Origin: an uncultured Muribaculaceae bacterium
Lineage (GTDB): Bacteria > Bacteroidota > Bacteroidia > Bacteroidales > Muribaculaceae
Length of the DNA: 9,947 bases
NCBI GenBank assembly: GCA_947644475.1
Contig: CANRZQ010000085.1
Span: 1-9,947 of the forward strand
Reading direction: 5' to 3'
Under the pieces are notes generated by a model. It was not told the DNA's origin and made no database searches. It was given only the letters and a program-made list of their open reading frames with translations. Positions 5,143 to 9,947 of the stretch are shown here, one piece after another (within the stretch, counting starts at the first letter, position 1; every line of letters starts with the position of its first letter). Both the position numbers and the translations under genes were made by a program.

Positions 5143-6219
5143 ATGAAAAAGATACTGACAATAGCCATGGCCTTCATGGCATTAGCAGCCGCAGGACAGA
5201 CGACAACCAAACTTGAGGCCGGGAAAAACAACGAATACGGATTGATTTATTCCCTTCCCCGGACAGTGATTGATATCGTAATTGAGACTGAGACTACTGT
5301 GCGTACTCCCGGCGAGTTCAGCAATTACGCACGACGTTACCTGAATGTAACCGACGTCGTGCGCACACCATCCAGGACCTCGACGGTAAAGAGCATAACG
5401 CTTGTGCCCAGGGGCGTTGCCGATCAGGACAACCGCTGGACCATGCAGTTTAAATCAGGTGCAACACCATTCCTGATGCTCAATGAAGCCAATGTGCCGG
5501 TGTCGCTAAATACGGAAGATATTCCGGAAGCGGAAGCCGCTGTTCTTCCCACGCCTGTTGCGGCCGCACCCACTCCGCTCGAGACTCCGGCTGCCCTCCA
5601 GGCTGTGACACAGGAAATGAGCCAGAGCGCATCAACCTCAAAGCGGGCCGAACTTGCCGCGCAACGGATTTTTGAACTCCGCGACAACCGTAACGACCTT
5701 ATTTCCGGTCAGGCAGAAAACACCCCTCCCGACGGACGCTCCCTCCAATTGGCCCTCGACAACCTTTCGGCCCAGGAGGCAGCACTTACAGCCATGTTTG
5801 CCGGCACCGAGAGCCGTTATACCGAAGTGTCAACAGTGACTTTTGTTCCGGACGACGAAGACATCAGCAATAAAGTTATAGCCCGCCTCTCGGCCACAGA
5901 GGGTATCGTCTCGGCCGACGACCTCTCCGGAGAACCTATATACCTTTCGATGCATGTAACCGAACGTGGACATCTGCCAAAGGACGACAAAGGCGAAGTA
6001 AAAAAATTTCCAAAGGGCGGGGTCGCCTACAACATTCCCGGCAATGCGCGTATAGATATCGATTTTAGAGGCAAGACATTTGCCGAACTTAACATTCCAA
6101 TAGCCCAACTCGGCGTAACCTTCGGACTCGACCCACGACTTTTTACCGACAAAAAAGCCCCCGCATACCTGCTTCTTGACCCAACTACCGGGGCTATAAT
6201 CACTCTCGGCACAAAATAA
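5143..6219 (+). CDS. Exported DUF4831-like protein
   Basis: The 358-residue product has a clear signal peptide (MKKILTIAMAFMALAAAGQ). The N-terminal part carries YGLIYSLPRTVIDIVIETE and a GEFSNYARRYLNV segment, which I associate with the Bacteroidales DUF4831 family. A Pro/Ala-rich linker follows (about residues 125-155), then a helical segment (RAELAAQRIFELRDNR) and a C-terminal beta-rich half ending DPTTGAIITLGTK. No catalytic motif is visible. It is probably periplasmic or on the cell surface; function is unknown. It follows the NAD(P)HX repair gene after 4 bases and is probably co-transcribed, but no functional link is apparent. Confidence 0.8.
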   Translation: MKKILTIAMAFMALAAAGQTTTKLEAGKNNEYGLIYSLPRTVIDIVIETETTVRTPGEFSNYARRYLNVTDVVRTPSRTSTVKSITLVPRGVADQDNRWTMQFKSGATPFLMLNEANVPVSLNTEDIPEAEAAVLPTPVAAAPTPLETPAALQAVTQEMSQSASTSKRAELAAQRIFELRDNRNDLISGQAENTPPDGRSLQLALDNLSAQEAALTAMFAGTESRYTEVSTVTFVPDDEDISNKVIARLSATEGIVSADDLSGEPIYLSMHVTERGHLPKDDKGEVKKFPKGGVAYNIPGNARIDIDFRGKTFAELNIPIAQLGVTFGLDPRLFTDKKAPAYLLLDPTTGAIITLGTK

Positions 6220-6261
6220 TGCTGTCATTAAGTAAAGAAAAATAAAAAAATGACAAAAATA

Positions 6262-6293
6262 TTTGCAAACTCCAAAAAAACTTACTAACTTTG
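6262..6293 (+). promoter_or_regulatory. Promoter of tRNA-Lys
   Basis: TTTG (6262-6265), exactly 20 bases, then TAACTTTG (6286-6293) is a full Bacteroidetes promoter match. Transcription would start near 6299, giving a 5' leader of about 30 bases before the tRNA. Confidence 0.75.
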
Positions 6294-6328
6294 CACCGCA
6301 TTAAGGGAAACGCCCCTTGAAAGTGCAA

Positions 6329-6404
<76 letters not shown>

Positions 6405-6424
6405 AGAGGTCTATCAGACCAAAG

Positions 6425-6465
6425 AAAGTTCTGAAAATCAACGATTTTCAGAACTTTTTCTTTTT
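6425..6465 (+). terminator. Strong intrinsic terminator of tRNA-Lys
   Basis: AAAGTTCTGAAAATC (6425-6439) and GATTTTCAGAACTTT (6443-6457) form a perfect 15-bp stem with a 3-base loop. The stem runs into a T-rich tail (TTCTTTTT). The A-rich 5' side would make it work partly on the other strand too, where it would stop leftward readthrough from the hydrolase gene. Confidence 0.9.
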
Positions 6466-6523
6466 GCCTGTCTGCGGTCGGCATTAAAATGGGCCGAATT
6501 TATGGTGCATGTCTTTTCGGCAG

Positions 6524-6580
6524 AAGCGGCAGAGCCGCTTAATATGGTAGGCATGGGCGAAAGCCCGTGCCTATCATATT
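6524..6580 (+). repeat. REP-like double hairpin with GNRA-capped 18-bp stem
   Basis: The first hairpin is AAGCGGC-AGA-GCCGCTT (6524-6540). It abuts a second with arms of 18 bases (6541-6558 and 6563-6580) and a GAAA loop. On the plus strand all 18 positions pair, two as G-U wobbles; on the minus strand those two become A-C mismatches. It lies between tRNA-Lys and the converging hydrolase gene, a typical site for dispersed REP elements. It may also act as the 3' end structure for the hydrolase mRNA. Confidence 0.65.
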
Positions 6581-6631
6581 CGACTGCCTTGCGCTCCTCC
6601 TGTTTTAATAAATAATGCACCGGCGCCATAT

Positions 6632-7744
6632 TTACTTATCGAGGTGCTCAGCGAGGAAGGCGGCGATTTCGTCCATCGGAATTATGTCGAGCCGGTCGTA
6701 GAGGTCGCAATGTGATGCTCCATTTACTGTAAGCATCTGTTTGTTATCGCCTTTGAGAAGGGCAAATGTGTCTTTGCCAAAGTAGTAGGAGTGCGCCTTG
6801 TCGCCATGGACAATAAGCACGGCATTTGCCAGTTCGTCGGCATATTCGAAGAACTTGAAGTTGATGAACGGCAGGTTGGATGTTGTGTTCCAGCCATCGT
6901 TGGAGTTGCCCGAGCGGACATGGTAGCCACGAGGGGTCTTGTAGTAATCGAAGTAGTCTTTGACAAACTGTGGCGCATCTTCCGGCAGTGGGTCTATTAC
7001 CCCGCCGGCGCGTTGATAAGAGCCGTTCTTATAGTCGATGGTGCGCTGAGTCGCCATTGCTGCTCTTTTGGCATTACGCTGGTCGGCTGTATTCTCTGAA
7101 TCGAAATATCCGTTGGCGTTGACTCGCGTCATGTCGTACATAGTGGAGGCTACAGTCGCCTTTATGCGAGGGTCGTTGATAGCCGCTTCGATGGCGATGC
7201 CACCCCAGCCGCAAATTCCGATGATGCCGATTTTGCCGGGGTCAACGTCGTCGTGATTCATTAGATAATCAACAGCGGCAGAGAAGTCCTCCACGTTAAT
7301 GTCGGGCGAAGCCACACGGCGAGGCATGCCTCCGCTCTCGCCTGTGAATGATGGGTCGAAAGCGATTGTAAGGAATCCGCGTTCGGCGAGTTGCTGGGCG
7401 TAGAGGCCTGATGATTGCTCCTTTACAGCGCCGAAGGGGCCGCTTATGGCAAGTGCAGGCAGTTTCTTTACGGGGCGGGACGACGCCGTCGATGCCACGG
7501 CTGCGTTCTTGGGCCTGTACATGTCGGCGACGAGAGTTATGCCGTAACGGTTGACGAATGTGACCTTCGAGTGTTCTACTTTGTCACTTTGCGGGAAAAC
7601 CTTATCCCATTCCTTTGTAAGTACCGGTTTCTCGACCGGAGCCAATGATGTGTTTGCGTTCGGATTATTTTCCATGCCTTGAGATTTTGTCGTCAGCGCA
7701 GTTATTGTCAACGCCGCTGACATTATTATTGTTTTTGCGTTCAT
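6632..7744 (-). CDS. Exported alpha/beta hydrolase, dienelactone-hydrolase-like
   Basis: This alpha/beta-hydrolase has its nucleophile elbow at GICGWGG (Cys178), with likely partners Asp315 in VHGDKAH and His345 in GASHCD. A Cys nucleophile is typical of dienelactone hydrolases and some related families. I choose the ATG at 7744 (370 residues) over the upstream ATG at 7834. It starts a signal-like peptide (MNAKTIIMSAALTITALTT), and a -7 box at 7778-7771 puts transcription start near 7765, inside the longer frame. Other core segments are LAISGPFGAVKEQ, LTIAFDPSFTGESGG and VDYLMNHDDVDPGKIGIIG. It is divergent from the AraC regulator and 146 bases from it, so that regulator probably controls it. 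The substrate is unknown; ester, lactone or peptide bonds are possible. Confidence 0.85.
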   Translation of the reverse strand: MNAKTIIMSAALTITALTTKSQGMENNPNANTSLAPVEKPVLTKEWDKVFPQSDKVEHSKVTFVNRYGITLVADMYRPKNAAVASTASSRPVKKLPALAISGPFGAVKEQSSGLYAQQLAERGFLTIAFDPSFTGESGGMPRRVASPDINVEDFSAAVDYLMNHDDVDPGKIGIIGICGWGGIAIEAAINDPRIKATVASTMYDMTRVNANGYFDSENTADQRNAKRAAMATQRTIDYKNGSYQRAGGVIDPLPEDAPQFVKDYFDYYKTPRGYHVRSGNSNDGWNTTSNLPFINFKFFEYADELANAVLIVHGDKAHSYYFGKDTFALLKGDNKQMLTVNGASHCDLYDRLDIIPMDEIAAFLAEHLDK

Positions 7745-7770
7745 TTGCAGTTTGTTATTTATATATGGTG

Positions 7771-7802
7771 CAAAATTATGACCGTTATTGATAAATGCCG
7801 AA
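7771..7802 (-). promoter_or_regulatory. Promoter of the alpha/beta hydrolase gene
   Basis: On the minus strand TTCG (7802-7799, one change from TTTG) is followed by 20 bases and TAATTTTG (7778-7771). The expected start near 7765 supports the shorter hydrolase start at 7744. Confidence 0.6.
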
Positions 7803-7850
7803 CCATAAATATTGGGAAACGTACCAATTTTCATTTTGATGGAAAAATAT

Positions 7851-7858
7851 TATATTTG
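7851..7858 (+). promoter_or_regulatory. -7 box of the AraC-type regulator gene
   Basis: TATATTTG fits the TAnnTTTG consensus; the -33 region (ATTTTC around 7827) is weak. Transcription would start near 7864, within the tandem repeats described separately, giving a leader of about 27 bases. Confidence 0.55.
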
Positions 7859-7888
7859 CATACTGAAAAATCATACTGAAAATCATAC
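7859..7888 (+). repeat. Tandem CATACTGAAAAAT repeats in the regulator leader
   Basis: CATACTGAAAAAT (7859-7871) is followed directly by CATACTGAAAAT (7872-7883) and a partial CATAC (7884-7888) just before the ATG. Direct repeats of this size, immediately downstream of a -7 box, suit an AraC-family binding site. Autorepression is an inference. Confidence 0.5.
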
Positions 7889-7890
7889 CA

Positions 7891-8790
7891 ATGCCAAATC
7901 TCCTGAGGGTATATAAGCCGGAAGATCTAATCTCTTACTTAGGTGGCGATACGCGTCACCCGCTTGTCGGTGTCATTGAATTCGACAAGGTCTCGCCAAT
8001 TCCATCCAGCATTAATGATTATGGTGTGTACGGGCTGTTCATGCACAGCAAAGTCCGGGATGACCTCAAATATGGGCTTGGCGCTTTCGGGCACACCTCG
8101 GGCAGTCTTATATGTGTGGCCCCGGGACAGATTGGGGGGAGGGAAGATGTGGGCGATCTTATTGATATTGATGGCTGGGGCATACTTTTTCATCCCGATT
8201 TGTTGGCGGGAACCCATCTGGAGAAAAGTATCCGCGAATTCTCGTTCTTCGATTACAGCGCAAACGAGGCTGTGTTTCTTGAGGAAAGAGAGAAAGACAC
8301 CCTCGCTTCATTGATGAAAAGCATCAGAGATGAGGTTGCACAGCCTGCCGACACCGACCAGAACGCCATCATTGTAGGTTATATATCGGTGATGCTGCAT
8401 ATATGCAATCGAGCCTACACGCGGCAGTTTCATCATTTGCGGCAGACAAGCGATGACATATTGGTCCGTCTAAGCGCATTGCTCAATGAGTATTATGATG
8501 AGGGGCTGCAATTGCAGCATGGTGTGCCCGGCGTGCAATACTTTGCGTCAAAACTATGTATGACTCCAAACTATTTCAGTGATTTGATAAAAAAAACGAC
8601 AGGTGAAAATGCGGGCAACTTCATCCGCAACCATATTATAAGGATGGCCAAGAACCGTCTTGTGTCTTCGGGCAACATCTCGAGGGTCGCATATGACATG
8701 GGATTTGAATATCCGCAGCATTTCAGCCGAATGTTCAAGAGACACACCGGCATGAGTCCATCGCAATATCTTGCCGACATCAACCGGTGA
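7891..8790 (+). CDS. AraC-family transcriptional regulator
   Basis: The 299-residue protein has an N-terminal cupin-like sensor part (about 1-170, with VAPGQIGGRED and GWGILFHPDLLAGTHLE) and a C-terminal AraC DNA-binding domain (about 205-297). The domain shows both helix-turn-helix units: VQYFASKLCMTPNYFSDLIK followed by GENAGNFI, and ISRVAYDMGFEYPQHFSRMF followed by the signature end GMSPSQYL. It lies between a divergent exported hydrolase and two plus-strand redox or decarboxylase-like genes, so it probably controls both sides. No cysteine-rich sensing motif stands out in the N-terminus, so the signal is unknown. The length of about 300 residues is usual for the family. Confidence 0.92.
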   Translation: MPNLLRVYKPEDLISYLGGDTRHPLVGVIEFDKVSPIPSSINDYGVYGLFMHSKVRDDLKYGLGAFGHTSGSLICVAPGQIGGREDVGDLIDIDGWGILFHPDLLAGTHLEKSIREFSFFDYSANEAVFLEEREKDTLASLMKSIRDEVAQPADTDQNAIIVGYISVMLHICNRAYTRQFHHLRQTSDDILVRLSALLNEYYDEGLQLQHGVPGVQYFASKLCMTPNYFSDLIKKTTGENAGNFIRNHIIRMAKNRLVSSGNISRVAYDMGFEYPQHFSRMFKRHTGMSPSQYLADINR

Positions 8791-8841
8791 TTTTGGTTAG
8801 TAATTCAGATAAACAGGTATGCCATCATTATAAACTTATTG

Positions 8842-8849
8842 TAAATTTG
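8842..8849 (+). promoter_or_regulatory. -7 box upstream of the flavoprotein gene
   Basis: TAAATTTG matches TAnnTTTG, with TATG 20 bases upstream (8818-8821) as a poor -33 box. A poor -33 box would fit a promoter needing an activator such as the adjacent AraC protein. The leader would be about 38 bases. Confidence 0.55.
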
Positions 8850-8893
8850 CGTCATTGAAAAAATGCAGATATGACAATATATACGTATAACAA

Positions 8894-9523
8894 ATGAAAG
8901 TTTTGACAATAAACGGAAGCCCCCATCTGCATGGATGCACCGACAGGGCTTTGCAAGAGGCGGAGAAGACTCTTGCAGAATGTGGAATAGACATCGAGCG
9001 TGTCAACATAGGCAACAAAGATATTCGCGGCTGCATAGCCTGTAATTTTTGCCGCGAGCATGGCAGGTGCGTATTCAGCGACATTGTGAATGAGACCGCG
9101 CCAAAGTTTGACGAGGCAGGCGGTGTGATAATAGGCACCCCTACCTATTATGCCGGCAGCAACGGGCAACTCCTTGCGTTTCTTGACCGCCTTTTTTACA
9201 GCACCTCCGGCGTAGTGGACAAAACAATGAAGGCTGGCGCTGCCGTGGTGTCGTCGCGCCGCGGAGGCTCTACATCGGCTTTCGACGAGATAAACAAGTA
9301 TTTCACAATCTGCTCAATGCCAATCGTGTCAAGTACATACTGGAACGAAGTGCATGGATTTGTTTCTGAGGATGTGGAGAAAGACCTTGAAGGATTGCAG
9401 ACCATGCGCAATCTTGGCCGCAACATGGCATTCATTATAAAGGCAATAGCCTCTCAGAAGCAAAAAGAAGGCGCGCCTCAGCAAGAGCGTGGATCATTCA
9501 CAAGTTTTATGGATAAAGGATAA
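8894..9523 (+). CDS. Flavodoxin-fold NAD(P)H oxidoreductase with Cys4 motif
   Basis: The 209-residue cytoplasmic protein belongs to the NADPH-dependent FMN reductase / iron-sulfur flavoprotein group. The FMN phosphate loop is GSPHLHGCT (8-16). GTPTYYAGSNGQLLAFLDRL is the second flavin-binding segment. Between them is GCIACNFCREHGRC, giving Cys47, 50, 53 and 59 in a C-x2-C-x2-C-x5-C pattern that in Isf-type proteins holds a 4Fe-4S cluster. Whether a cluster is present here is an inference. The C-terminus is Lys/Gln-rich and probably disordered. The 9-base gap to the next gene indicates an operon. Possible substrates are quinones or electrophiles; the sequence does not decide. Confidence 0.88.
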   Translation: MKVLTINGSPHLHGCTDRALQEAEKTLAECGIDIERVNIGNKDIRGCIACNFCREHGRCVFSDIVNETAPKFDEAGGVIIGTPTYYAGSNGQLLAFLDRLFYSTSGVVDKTMKAGAAVVSSRRGGSTSAFDEINKYFTICSMPIVSSTYWNEVHGFVSEDVEKDLEGLQTMRNLGRNMAFIIKAIASQKQKEGAPQQERGSFTSFMDKG

Positions 9524-9532
9524 GTTGAATTT

Positions 9533-9940
9533 ATGAAAAAACTGACCGCTGCAATATTGACAATTATAATAGCATCGAATATGGCATATACACAAAATAA
9601 TCCGGCTAAACTTACAGCTGGGCCCTCAGAAATAAAACAGACAGCCGGACGCGCCGCGCTCGGCGAGTTTGCGCCCAAATTTGCCGAACTCAACGATGAC
9701 ATCCTTTTCGGTGAAGTATGGAGCCGCACCCACAAACTGTCTCTCCGCGACAGAAGCATCGTCACCGTAACATCACTCGTAAGCAGCGGCATCATCGACT
9801 CATCGCTAACATATCATCTTCAAGAAGCGAAGAAAAACGGAGTAACACGCACCGAAATAGCCGAAATCCTCACACAAGTGGCATTCTACGCCGGATGGCC
9901 AAAGGCATGGGGAGCATTCCGGCAGGCTCTGGAAGTTTAG
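9533..9940 (+). CDS. Exported carboxymuconolactone-decarboxylase-like protein
   Basis: The 135-residue product has a signal peptide (MKKLTAAILTIIIASNMAYT). The rest is a CMD/AhpD-type helical domain with LSLRDRSIVTVTSLVSSGI, LTYHLQEAKKNGVTRTEIAE and ILTQVAFYAGWPKAWGAFRQ. These match the core of the family, including the His in YHL and the YAGWP turn. It has no CxxC, so it is not an AhpD-type peroxidase partner. It may be a decarboxylase-like enzyme, or act with the exported hydrolase. Export is unusual for a family mostly known from cytoplasmic members. It ends with TAG at 9938-9940, and the window closes 7 bases later. Confidence 0.87.
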   Translation: MKKLTAAILTIIIASNMAYTQNNPAKLTAGPSEIKQTAGRAALGEFAPKFAELNDDILFGEVWSRTHKLSLRDRSIVTVTSLVSSGIIDSSLTYHLQEAKKNGVTRTEIAEILTQVAFYAGWPKAWGAFRQALEV

Positions 9941-9947
9941 AAAGAAC

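Noticed and set aside
6223..6255. Inverted repeat TGTCATT/AATGACA after the DUF4831-like gene as a terminator
   Set aside because: The 7-bp stem has a 19-base loop and no T-run after it.
6438..6629. Minus-strand frame of 63 residues near the REP-like repeat
   Set aside because: It covers the hairpins and terminator and has no protein-like features.

Overview
The window looks like a chromosomal segment of a Bacteroidales bacterium, probably Muribaculaceae or a close relative. The support is the promoter grammar: several genes have a -7 box of the form TAnnTTTG, and two have a TTTG -33 box exactly 20 bases upstream. It is also supported by a DUF4831-type lipoprotein-like gene, a fused NnrE-NnrD enzyme and an S24 repressor of the type common in Bacteroides-group phages. 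No database search was possible, so family names rest on motif recognition.

Bases 1-1519 (left arm, minus strand) look like the early operon of a prophage or phage-derived element. It holds a run of very small, tightly spaced or overlapping genes of unknown function. One of these is disrupted by a frameshift. There is a tRNA-Phe-like gene and a partial gene leaving the window. Three of the starts share almost the same initiation sequence, encoding Met-Ser-Glu/Asp. A plus-strand CI/LexA-like repressor (1520-2245) is transcribed divergently. Between them lies a compact switch: a perfect Bacteroidetes promoter for the minus operon, an inverted repeat carrying a TTTG box on each strand, and a 16-base palindrome at the predicted transcription start.

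Bases 2246-3611 hold one small minus-strand gene (2640-2900) with its own promoter and a UUCG-capped hairpin downstream. It sits between two arrays of 11-base iteron-like repeats (TGTAACCCTAA at 2471-2541, TGTAAACCYYA at 3045-3140), and an identical 13-mer occurs in or beside each array. To the right, 3253-3382 carries REP-like hairpins. This zone is probably the end of the mobile element, or a separate small element. It is the most unusual part of the window.

Bases 3612-6219 are housekeeping: a bifunctional NAD(P)HX epimerase/dehydratase in an operon with an exported DUF4831-like protein. A tRNA-Lys(CUU) with a clear promoter and a long intrinsic terminator follows, then a REP-like double hairpin with an 18-bp GNRA-capped stem.

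Bases 6632-9940 form a likely stress or detoxification locus around an AraC-type regulator. A divergent exported alpha/beta hydrolase with a Cys nucleophile lies on one side. On the other lie a four-cysteine flavoprotein and an exported carboxymuconolactone-decarboxylase-like protein, probably co-transcribed. The inducing signal and substrates cannot be read from the sequence.
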